Source of the DNA: Pseudomonadota bacterium
GTDB taxonomy: Bacteria; Pseudomonadota; Gammaproteobacteria; Burkholderiales; Rhodocyclaceae
Reading direction: 5' to 3'
Length of the DNA stretch: 39,869 nucleotides
NCBI GenBank assembly: GCA_021782315.1
Contig: JAJXVG010000007.1
Span: 1-39,869 of the forward strand
Numbering within the stretch: position 1 is the first letter of the stretch; the number at the start of each line of letters is the position of its first letter. The notes below the pieces were generated by a model, which was given only the letters and a program-made list of their open reading frames with translations, searched no databases and was not told the origin of the DNA. Position numbers and translations under genes: made by a program. Positions 28,347-36,740 of the stretch are shown here, piece after piece.

Positions 28347-29971
28347 TCAGGCGATGCGGAAATTGGCAATTTCCAAAATGAGTCTTTCTGCCAAGCCACG
28401 TAAATCGTGCGATGAGCAACTGACATTTTGTGCCGCCGCATTGTTCTCTTCAAGCATGTTGGCGATGCGCTCCACGTTCCTGGCGATCTCGGTCGACGCT
28501 TCCTTTTGGGCACTCACCGAGGAACTGATTTCGGCAACGCTCTCCATTGATTGCTCGACCGTTTCCCGAGATTCCGAGAGGGTTGCCATTACCTCTCCAG
28601 CCAACACGGTACTGGCTTCTATCGACTTCTCCCCGGCAACGATGGCCTCCTGAACCGCCTGGGATTGCTTCATGATCGAATGGGTCACGGTGTCGATTTC
28701 ACCCGCCGATTTCCCCGATTTCTCAGCCAGTTTCCTGACCTCATCGGCAACCACAGCGAACCCCCGTCCCGTCTCACCGGCTCGAGCCGCTTCAATGGCA
28801 GCATTAAGCGCCAGGAGATTGGTCTGGTCGGCGATTTCGCGGACATCCCGGGTCATTCCAGTAATCGCTTGAGTGCTTTGAACGAATTCGTTGACTGTTT
28901 GAGCGATGCCTTCCATTCTGTATTTGATACAAGTGATTTCATCCACCAGACGGATTACTTTCTGGGAACTCTCCGTGGTGCGGCTGACATTTTCTTCCGA
29001 TCTCCCATGCAGATGGGAAGCCGTCTCGGAAACCGAAGCGATGGACACTGTCAGTTCCTGAATGGCGGCGGAACTCCCTGTCACCGCGGTCAACTGGTGA
29101 TCAGACACTTCGGCCAAGGTTCGCGATGAACCGGACAAGCGTTCCGAGGCCGTGTTTACCTGCTGGCTGGCGTTGAGGACGTTGCTTATCAGCATCTGCA
29201 ACTGCCCCATCATGGTGTTGAAGGCATTTGCCATGCGTCCGATTTCGTCTTGATAGACAAGCTCGGCACGGATGGTCAGGTCACCGCTGGCGGCAATGTG
29301 CGTCATCGTCGCTTCAAGAGAACGCAAAGGCTTGGTCACCTGACGATAAAGCAGAAGGCTGAAGGCCGATAGGCTGATAGGCTGATGGTGGCGAGCAATG
29401 TAGCGCCGGTAATCGCTGCCACTGCATTTGACAGACTCTCATTTAATGCATCGATGGCGGCATCCTTCGAGCGCGCTTTCTCGACGCGCACCGTATCGAC
29501 GATCTGGGTCAGTTCGACGAGATACTGCCCGACGGTGCCATCCAGACTTGCCTCAGCCATCGCTTGCTGGCCGGCAAGCTTGAATTGGGTCATCTCATCG
29601 ATGGCCTTAAAATAATTACCGAGGCTCTCTTTTGCCTGCGCAATCAAGCCAAGTTGAGTATCGTTGCTCGCCTTTTCCTGTTGCAGATCGATACCCTTCT
29701 GCAGGGTCGCCTTGTGGGTTGCCAATCGATCGCTGGCACTCTTGGCCAGGCCGGCATCGGGGGCGGTAACGACACTCATTGCCGCTAATTGCACATCCTT
29801 GAGCTGCGCCACCAGATCGGCGGAGGCCAATGCGGACGGCATGATGTTTTCGGTAACGACCTTGACCGCCGTGGCGTTCCTGCGTGTCTGCAGAATGGAA
29901 TATGCGCCAATTGACGTCATGGCGACCAAGGTAATCAGCAATAGCAAAACAATCCTAACCCGAACACTCAT
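28347..29971 (-). pseudogene. Membrane methyl-accepting chemotaxis protein (TM - 4HB-like sensor - TM - HAMP - MA) disrupted by a frameshift
   Basis: N-terminal frame (start ATG 29971: MSVRVRIVLLLLITLVAMTSIGAYSILQTRRNATAVKVVTENIMPSALASADLVAQLKDVQL...) ends at 29336. The rest ([41 protein letters not shown]...[48 protein letters not shown]) continues in another frame. An 8-bp tandem duplication lies at the junction. Confidence 0.88.
29368..29386. repeat. 8-bp tandem duplication (GATAGGCT GATAGGCT GAT) causing the MCP frameshift
   Basis: Read directly: gataggctgataggctgat, period 8. Removing one 8-bp unit gives [33 protein letters not shown], a continuous TM2-HAMP junction. Confidence 0.9.
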
Positions 29972-30380
29972 CAGTGAAACTCCCTTGATACCAGACACTA
30001 CGCGCCAGTAATCGCAAAAGCGATGTAACAAAAACGCAAAGCTAGCCAGGATTCTGAGCTAAAAATTTTGCGGTTTTATTACCCAATCAAGCCACCATTG
30101 ATGAATTTGTGTTTATTTGCATTTTACCGTCGTAAGCGCTCCGCCAAAATTCTGCCGGCTATTCTGAATCCACCCCATGGGGAGCGTCCGCTTTCGGGAG
30201 TCGCTATCTCGATGATCGATTGGCGGCGACGAATCCGGGGGGATGTCAGCCTACAACGAATGCTTGGCCCAGGTGACGACCTTACGTGCCGGGGAAGGCG
30301 CTCGGCACACCGAAGAAGCAAGTATGCAGACCAACGGATTTGCGGCGCAATCCCTTCCCCCTTCTTGACCCTGTTCGAAT

Positions 30381-30752
30381 TTACGCCGCGGTCGTCACCA
30401 ACAACTTGTTCGTTGCTCGAAGTCGCTCTGCCATCAGGCGCATCACCTGAATAGCGAAATATGGCGTTTGTTGCACCAGGAACTGGAAACGCCTTTCATC
30501 GACAACAACAAACTCACAATCAGTCTTGGCCACCACGCTCGCTGAGTGCGGCCCCGGCGACACCAAGCCCATCTCGCCGACGATGCCGCCATGCACCAGT
30601 GTTTCGACGCGCTGCTTCTGAACAAAGACCTCTGCGGTACCGGTTTCAAGGACGTACATCTGATTGCCCTCATCGCCTTCGCGAAAGAGTGCCTGTCCCG
30701 CCGGAACCATGACTTTTGCCGTGCTGTGAGAGAAGATCTCAATGGGAATCAT
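30381..30752 (-). CDS. Stand-alone cyclic nucleotide-binding (CRP-type cNMP) domain protein
   Basis: 123 aa; MVPAGQALFREGDEGNQMYVLETGTAEVFV...VHGGIVGEMGLVSPGPHSASVVAKTDCEFVVVDERRFQFLVQQTPYFAIQVMRLMAERLR; cNMP fold, no HTH domain. Confidence 0.9.
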   Translation of the reverse strand: MIPIEIFSHSTAKVMVPAGQALFREGDEGNQMYVLETGTAEVFVQKQRVETLVHGGIVGEMGLVSPGPHSASVVAKTDCEFVVVDERRFQFLVQQTPYFAIQVMRLMAERLRATNKLLVTTAA

Positions 30753-30804
30753 GACTATTTGTCTCCTGCTTATTTTTATGAAGCAATCCTGGCAAATCTT
30801 CTGC

Positions 30805-31431
30805 TCAGTGTCGGCTTACAAGCCAATTCAACAACGGGCGCCATTGAATGTCCATAGCCGTAGAGTTCGAGTCATTGTCGAAAAGCGTCAATCCGGTGTC
30901 GGCCGCTTGTAAATAACGCTGCGACTGCGCGATACAGGTAACAACCGGCAGGTCGAACCGCTCAAGGAATTCAAGCAACTGGACAAAGGCGTGCGTACGA
31001 ACATCGACACGCATCCCGACGACGCCAATATCTACCCGCTCCTTGCGAACAGCCTTGGTTGCAGCAAGTTCCTCAAAGAACTCACGGGTAGCCAGCATAT
31101 CGAATCGCGATGAAGAGACTGGAACAAGCACCTTGTCCACTGCATTCAATGCCTCTTTCAAGCGCTTCCCATGCAAACCGGCAGGCGTGTCCAGAATGGC
31201 GAAATTGCAGTTCTTGGGCGGCATCTGGAACGCCTCTTCGGAAATTTCCCAGTATCGTATGGGGGCCAGGTGACCGGGGCGAGCCGCCAGCCAATGCCGG
31301 CTGGATTGCTGCCGGTCCAGGTCGCCCAAGTAGACGATTTCATCGTGCCGGGCAAACCAGCTTGCTATATGAATCGCCAGGGTTGATTTGCCGCATCCAC
31401 CTTTGGGATTGGCCACCATGATTTTGCGCAT
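30805..31431 (-). CDS. Small ParA/MinD-family ATPase (partition-type)
   Basis: 208 aa; deviant Walker A NPKGGCGKSTLAIHIA, A' LGDLDRQQSSRHW, Walker B FAILDTPAGL. Confidence 0.92.
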   Translation of the reverse strand: MRKIMVANPKGGCGKSTLAIHIASWFARHDEIVYLGDLDRQQSSRHWLAARPGHLAPIRYWEISEEAFQMPPKNCNFAILDTPAGLHGKRLKEALNAVDKVLVPVSSSRFDMLATREFFEELAATKAVRKERVDIGVVGMRVDVRTHAFVQLLEFLERFDLPVVTCIAQSQRYLQAADTGLTLFDNDSNSTAMDIQWRPLLNWLVSRH

Positions 31432-31454
31432 ATGAATTGCTTAACTTCCGCTTA

Positions 31455-31482
31455 GTGTATAAAGTGTTTATATAGTTTATAC
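31455..31482. promoter_or_regulatory. AT-rich operator candidate between divergent parA-like and RHH-like genes
   Basis: GTGTATAAA-GTGTTTATA-TAGTTTATA-C: three 9-bp-spaced TATAAA/TTTATA half-sites, including inverted repeat GTATAAA (31457-31463) / TTTATAC (31476-31482). Confidence 0.55.
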
Positions 31483-31508
31483 CGTTGATGCCACTTTAGG
31501 AGCGCAAA

Positions 31509-32060
31509 ATGAGCAAGGAAACCGCAGTCCAGCCCGCCAAGGAAGAAGTCAAAGCATCGGCAGTCGTACCAAAGAATGTGCCGTTAGGCGCCTCTCCCAT
31601 GGATCAGGAAGGCAATCAACAAGTCGCCACTGCCGCTGCGGCAGGAAAGGTCGCCCCCAAGCCCAGGGCTGCGAAGAAAGTGCTTGCCGAAGAACCGGGG
31701 AAGAAGGCGGTTGTTGAAAAATCAACACCGACCCCGAAGCCCCCTGCCAAACAGGCAAAGAAGGCAGCCGTTGCAGCCAAGGAAAAAGTTGCCGCAGCGC
31801 CGAAATCGGACAAGACAGCCAAGGTGAAAAAGCAGGCGCCGAAGAAACCAAGACTGGTCCGCGACAGTTTCACCATTCCGGAAATCGACTACGCGCTCTT
31901 TGCAGCCCTCAAGCAACGCGCGCTGAATGCGGGTGTTGAGGTCAGGAAGGGTGAGGTGTTGCGTGCCGCCCTCGTCACCTTGGCCAGGCTTGATGATGCT
32001 GAACTCGTCAAAGCAATTGGCCTGATTGAACGCATCAAGACCGGGCGCCCGAAAAAGTAA
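31509..32060 (+). CDS. Lys/Ala/Pro-rich protein with C-terminal ribbon-helix-helix-like domain (putative ParA partner)
   Basis: 183 aa; basic low-complexity N-terminal ~115 aa (KPRAAKKVLAEEPGKKAVVEKSTPTPKPPAKQAKKAA...), then RDSFTIPEIDYALFAALKQRALNAGVEVRKGEVLRAALVTLARL with beta-helix-helix character. Confidence 0.65.
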   Translation: MSKETAVQPAKEEVKASAVVPKNVPLGASPMDQEGNQQVATAAAAGKVAPKPRAAKKVLAEEPGKKAVVEKSTPTPKPPAKQAKKAAVAAKEKVAAAPKSDKTAKVKKQAPKKPRLVRDSFTIPEIDYALFAALKQRALNAGVEVRKGEVLRAALVTLARLDDAELVKAIGLIERIKTGRPKK

Positions 32061-32144
32061 GCCGAATGCCGGGTTGACTTCCCAGTAAGGAGCCGCCCAT
32101 GAAAAATCAAGCCCACCGGTTTCCTGCCCACCGGAAAACATCGA

Positions 32145-32167
32145 CCAGCCCGGGCGGCCCGGGCTGG
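32145..32167. other. Perfect 10-bp GC-rich inverted repeat just downstream of kup stop codon
   Basis: CCAGCCCGGG-CGG-CCCGGGCTGG; lies 1 nt beyond the kup stop on the minus strand. No clear U-tract. Confidence 0.6.
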
Positions 32168-32168
32168 A

Positions 32169-34052
32169 TCAAAGCACGACCTGCGAACCGAGTTCGACGA
32201 CGCGATTCGAGGGAATGCGGAAGAAGGCCGTCGCGCTGCCGGCGTTGCGGAACATCGCGACAAAGATCAGGGCACGCCAGTAGGCCATGCTCGAACCCAG
32301 TTTCGGAATCAGCGTTTCGCGGCCGAGGAAGAAGGAGGTGTCCATCATGTCAATGGCCAGTCCGGCCTCGACGCACAAGGCAAGGGCCGCCGGGATGTCG
32401 GGTTCGTCCTTGAAGCCGTACTGGACGACAACCTGGGCGAAATTGCCCTGCAGGCGATGGACCTCGACCCGGTCGACATCGGGCACGTAAGGCACGTCGA
32501 AAACACTGACGCTGAGCACGATCACCTGCTCGTGCAGGACCTTGTAGTGCTTCAGGCTATGCAGCATGGCATGGGGCACCGACTCGGGGTCCGGGGTCAT
32601 GAATACCGCCGTACCCGAAACCCGTTCGACGCAACCTTCGGAAATACTGGCGATGAAGGGTTTCAATTGCATGGCATCGGCTGCCAGGCGCTCGCCCAGC
32701 AATTCGCGACCACGTTTCCAGGTGGTCAGCAAGATGAAGACGACCATGCCAAAAACCAGCGGGAACCAGCCGCCGTCGGCGATCTTGATCGTATTGGCCA
32801 GGAAGAAGCCGAGATCGATGCAGATGAAGGGCAAGGCGCCGAGGATGGCCCGCAGCGGGCTCCAGCTCCACAGGCGGACGGCCACCGCGATGGCCAGAAT
32901 GTTGGTGATCAGCATCGTGCCGGTGACGGCGATGCCGTAGGCCGCCGCGAGATTGGACGATGTGCCGAAACTGACGACGAGGAGGATGATCGAGATCATC
33001 AGCAGCCAGTTGATGGCGGGCAGGTAGATCTGACCCATTTCCCTGTCCGATGTATGCTGGATCTCCAGGCGGGGCGTGAAACCGAGCTGCATCGCCTGCT
33101 GGGTGATGGAGAAGGCGCCCGAAATGACCGCCTGCGAGGCGATGATGGTCGCCACGGTAGCCAGGATGACCAGCGGATAGCGCCCCCATTCCGGCGCCAT
33201 CAGGTAGAACGGGTTTTCCAGGGTATTCGGGTCAGTCAGCAGCAGGGCGCCCTGGCCGAAATAGTTGATGATCAGGGCCGGCAATACATAGACGACCCAG
33301 GCATATTGAATCGGCTTGGCACCGAAATGCCCCATGTCCGCGTACAGGGCCTCGGCCCCGGTAATGCAGAGAACGACCGCACCCAGGGAGAAGAAGCCGA
33401 GGAGCGAGTTGCCGGTCAGGAAGTGCAGGGCGTAGATGGGATTGATCGCGGCCAGTACGGCAGGATGCTGGATGATGGTGAACACCCCCATGGCCGCCAG
33501 GACGGCGAACCAGAGCACCATGACCGGCCCGAACAGGGCGCCGACTGTAGCCGTTCCCCGACGCTGGAACATGAACAGCCCGACCACGATGATCAGGGTG
33601 ATGGGCAGGATGTAGGGCTTGAAGGCCGGCGTGATGATCTCCAACCCCTCGACCGCCGAAAGCACCGAGATGGCCGGTGTAATCACCCCGTCACCGTAGA
33701 ACAGCGCGGCGCCGCAGAGTCCCAGGGCGACCAGCAATTTCTGTTGCCAACTGCCTTCGATGCCTTTTTGCAGGGCCAGGGTCATCAGCGCGATGATGCC
33801 GCCTTCGCCCTTGTTGTTGGCACGCATGATGAAGGCCACGTATTTCAGCGTGACGACGATGATCAGCGACCAGAAGAACAGGGAGAGAATGCCGAGTACG
33901 TTGTCCGGGGTGATCGGCACCGGGTGGTGCGCACCGCCGAAAACTTCCTTGATCGAGTAAAGGGGGCTGGTCCCGATATCGCAATAGACGATGCCCAACG
34001 CTGCCAGCGTCAGGGTCAGCATGCGCTTCTTGTCTTGCTTTTCTTGCTGCAT
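32169..34052 (-). CDS. kup: Low-affinity potassium transporter Kup
   Basis: 627 aa; LTLAALGIVYCDIGTSPLYSIKEVFGG..., GEGGIIALMTLAL, FYGDGVITPAISVLSAVEGLEI; classic Kup/HAK/KT signatures. Confidence 0.96.
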   Translation of the reverse strand: MQQEKQDKKRMLTLTLAALGIVYCDIGTSPLYSIKEVFGGAHHPVPITPDNVLGILSLFFWSLIIVVTLKYVAFIMRANNKGEGGIIALMTLALQKGIEGSWQQKLLVALGLCGAALFYGDGVITPAISVLSAVEGLEIITPAFKPYILPITLIIVVGLFMFQRRGTATVGALFGPVMVLWFAVLAAMGVFTIIQHPAVLAAINPIYALHFLTGNSLLGFFSLGAVVLCITGAEALYADMGHFGAKPIQYAWVVYVLPALIINYFGQGALLLTDPNTLENPFYLMAPEWGRYPLVILATVATIIASQAVISGAFSITQQAMQLGFTPRLEIQHTSDREMGQIYLPAINWLLMISIILLVVSFGTSSNLAAAYGIAVTGTMLITNILAIAVAVRLWSWSPLRAILGALPFICIDLGFFLANTIKIADGGWFPLVFGMVVFILLTTWKRGRELLGERLAADAMQLKPFIASISEGCVERVSGTAVFMTPDPESVPHAMLHSLKHYKVLHEQVIVLSVSVFDVPYVPDVDRVEVHRLQGNFAQVVVQYGFKDEPDIPAALALCVEAGLAIDMMDTSFFLGRETLIPKLGSSMAYWRALIFVAMFRNAGSATAFFRIPSNRVVELGSQVVL

Positions 34053-34392
34053 TTGAATACCTCAGGGCTGGAAACGGTGATCCACACCGGTTTCCGTCAA
34101 AAACTGTTTGGACTTTGCCGGCGCGTCTTCAAGTTTCTGACGCACACGGCACAGACAGACGCAAATTAGCGACCACTCTCAATAGACGAAGACCCCCAGA
34201 TCATCTGCAGCCACTTCGACGATTCGAGAATTTCAATAATTCACGACCGTCTTCCAAAATTCAGAACCAGGCGAGACCTTCCCCGGTCGCCCTCCCCCAA
34301 GACCGAACGGCTAATCACAGCTATCCAGCCCGACAATTTTATCGTTTTCTTCCGAATCGAGCAGAGAGAATCGACGTTCCTGCCCCTTTCGC

Positions 34393-35607
34393 CTATGCGA
34401 ACTGCCCGGCCACCCAGCCTGACGACCAGGCCCACTGGAAATTATAGCCGCCCAGCCAACCGGTCACATCGACCGCCTCGCCGATGAAATACAAGCCCGG
34501 CGCAGCCTTGACTTCCATGGTTTTCGACGACAGGGCGTCGGTCGATACGCCGCCCAGGGTCACTTCGGCCTTGGCGAAACCGAGCGTGCCGGCCGGCATC
34601 AAGGGCCAGCCGTTGAGTTTGCAGGCGATGGCCTCCAGATCGCGCCGGCCGATTTCGCCGAGCGGACGGGAGGCCAGCTTTTCACCGCCCTGCAGCATGC
34701 ACCATTCATACGCGAAGCGGCGCGGCAAATGCTCGGCCAGCAGATTGGCCAGATGCACCCGCCCCTGGCGATGCTCGGCCAGCCAGGCGCCGGCATCGAG
34801 ACCGGGCAGCAAATCGATGTCGATCGGCCGCTTCCTGCCCGGCCGATATTCCTGCATCTGCCAGTAGCTGGAAACCTGCAGGATGACCGGACCGGACAGG
34901 CCGCGATGGGTGAATAGCAGATTTTCGCGAAATGCCGTGTCCTCGAAGCGGGCGGCGGCATCGAGACTGGCACCGGCCAACACCTTCATCGGTTCGAGCA
35001 ATTCCGGTGCCAGGGCCAGCGGTACCAGGGCGGGTTTGGGCGGCACGACCGGAATATCGAATTGTTCGGCCAGGCGGTAGGCAAACGGCGTCGCGCCTAT
35101 CTTCGGAATGGCCAGCCCGCCGCTGGCGACGACCAGGGACTGACAGGAAAAGGCAGCATTGTTGGTAGCGACGGAATAGCGCTTCACCGTTTCGCCGGCA
35201 TGGCGTTCAATGTGCTTAACGGCGCATGGAAAGGCCCATTTCACCCCGGCATCGTCGCAGGCGTCGCGCAGCATGTCGACAATGTCCCCTGCCGACTCGT
35301 CGCAGAACAGTTGTCCGTGCTCGCGTTCGTGATAGGGAATCCTTCGCCTTTCCAACATGGCAAGGAAATCGGATGGCGCAAAACGGGCCAGGGCCGAGCG
35401 ACAGAAATGCGGATTCTGCGACAGATAATTGTCGGCGCCGACCGTGCGGTTGGTGAAATTGCAGCGGCCGCCACCCGAAATGCGAATGCGTTCGCCTATT
35501 TTCTCCGCGTGATCGAGCAGCAGCACGCGCCGCCCTCGCGCTCCGGCCCTGGCGGCGCACATCATGCCTGCAGCGCCGGCGCCGATGACAATGATGTCGA
35601 AATGCAT
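34393..35607 (-). CDS. NAD(P)/FAD-dependent oxidoreductase, HI0933/BaiN family
   Basis: MHFDIIVIGAGAAGMMCAARAGARGRRVLLLDHAEKIGERIRISGGGRCNFTNRTV...; C-terminal GLYFIGEAVDVTGWLGGYNFQWAWSSGWVAGQ. Likely start ATG 35607 (ORF opens at 35622). Confidence 0.94.
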   Translation of the reverse strand: MHFDIIVIGAGAAGMMCAARAGARGRRVLLLDHAEKIGERIRISGGGRCNFTNRTVGADNYLSQNPHFCRSALARFAPSDFLAMLERRRIPYHEREHGQLFCDESAGDIVDMLRDACDDAGVKWAFPCAVKHIERHAGETVKRYSVATNNAAFSCQSLVVASGGLAIPKIGATPFAYRLAEQFDIPVVPPKPALVPLALAPELLEPMKVLAGASLDAAARFEDTAFRENLLFTHRGLSGPVILQVSSYWQMQEYRPGRKRPIDIDLLPGLDAGAWLAEHRQGRVHLANLLAEHLPRRFAYEWCMLQGGEKLASRPLGEIGRRDLEAIACKLNGWPLMPAGTLGFAKAEVTLGGVSTDALSSKTMEVKAAPGLYFIGEAVDVTGWLGGYNFQWAWSSGWVAGQFA

Positions 35608-36007
35608 GAGTATCCGATCCAAGGGGAAAGCGGGCGTCGAAACGGCGCGGATTCTATCATCCGCGAATTAGGGGCGGCCGCCCCGCAGCGCGGCACCAGC
35701 CGCTTGCCACCCGCTCAATACGATGCCGCAGCGCACAAAACCAGGCATATTGTACAAAACGTCAGTCGGAAAGCGTCCATTCGCCGACAGCTGTCGTAGC
35801 GAAAATACAACAGAGGCGGAGCGAGCCCAGATATCCGCCATGCTACCGAAAAAGATCCTCCGGTATGGATGAAGACCTAGATCAGGCAAGGAAAGCCACT
35901 AAGAACAAGCTTTGCCCTGCAAGGGAGCAAAGGCCATTGCCAATCGGCCAATACAAAAAAATTTCTAAAAAAACTGGAAATACAAAAATAAAGTCATAAA
36001 ATTGTCA

Positions 36008-36022
36008 TGTTGCGTTGCAACA
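36008..36022. promoter_or_regulatory. Inverted repeat TGTTGC-GTT-GCAACA upstream of the phasin gene (candidate PHA-regulator operator)
   Basis: Read directly; 6-bp arms, 3-nt spacer, about 65 bp upstream of the phasin start in an AT-rich promoter region. Confidence 0.45.
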
Positions 36023-36088
36023 ATCAGGACAATTCATTGTTACAATTCACTTGTCGTAATTATTAATTTCCAACTCAAGGAGCTTCCG

Positions 36089-36634
36089 ATGTCTTTCAAT
36101 CCCGAGCAATTCGCCGCCGCCAACAAGGCCGCCATCGATTCCCTGCTGTCCGTTGCCAACACCGCCCTGGCTTCCGCCGAGCGTATCGCCACCCTGAATC
36201 TCGATACCGCCCGCTCCGTGATGGAAGACTCCGTTTCCAACGCCAAGGCCCTGATGGGCGCCAAAGACCCCCAGGAAGCCCTGTCCATCCAGGCCGCCCT
36301 GGCCCAGCCGAGCGTCGAGAAGGCCGTTGCCTATTCGCGTTCGGTCATGGAAATCTCCACCGAAACCCAGGAACAGGTCGTCAAGATGGTTGAAGCCCAA
36401 TTCGGCGACTTCCAGAAGACCGTTGCCGAGATGCTGGAAAAAGCCGCCAAGTCCGCGCCGGCCGGCTCCGACGTTGCCGTCGCCGCCGTTCAAAGCGCCA
36501 TTGCCGCCGCCAATTCCGCTTTCGACAATATGCGCAAGACCGCCAAGCAAGTGACCGAAATCGCCCAGAACAACGTTGCCGCTGCCACCAGCGCCACCGT
36601 CAAGGCCGCCAAGAAGACCGCTGCCGCCAAGTAA
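36089..36634 (+). CDS. Phasin family protein (PHA granule-associated)
   Basis: MSFNPEQFAAANKAAIDSLLSVANTALASAERIATLNLDTARSVMEDSVSNAKALMGAKDPQEALSIQAALAQPSVEKAVAYSRSVMEISTETQEQVVKMVEAQ; SD-like AAGGAG upstream; Ala/Lys-rich C-terminal tail. Confidence 0.95.
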   Translation: MSFNPEQFAAANKAAIDSLLSVANTALASAERIATLNLDTARSVMEDSVSNAKALMGAKDPQEALSIQAALAQPSVEKAVAYSRSVMEISTETQEQVVKMVEAQFGDFQKTVAEMLEKAAKSAPAGSDVAVAAVQSAIAAANSAFDNMRKTAKQVTEIAQNNVAAATSATVKAAKKTAAAK

Positions 36635-36649
36635 TTCCGGTTCCGGCCA

Positions 36650-36680
36650 GAAAAAAGCCCGCGGCGTCGCGGGCTTTTTC
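36650..36680. terminator. Rho-independent terminator (potentially bidirectional) between phasin and convergent alpha-E gene
   Basis: AAAAAAGCCCGCG-GCGT-CGCGGGCTTTTTC. Confidence 0.85.
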
Positions 36681-36740
36681 ACGCCTGCAATCCGGCGGCG
36701 GGGTCGCCCCGGGCCGCGAAAAGGGAGTTAAAAAAGAATA

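Noticed and set aside
29336-29339. Treating the two MCP pieces as two independent genes
   Set aside because: The second piece begins at a GTG inside the TM2-HAMP junction, and frame restoration by deleting one 8-bp unit gives a canonical full-length MCP. One disrupted gene is the better explanation.
32457-34169. 570-aa plus-strand ORF antisense to kup
   Set aside because: Highly biased Asp/Arg/Gln/His composition (antisense of hydrophobic codons); artefact.
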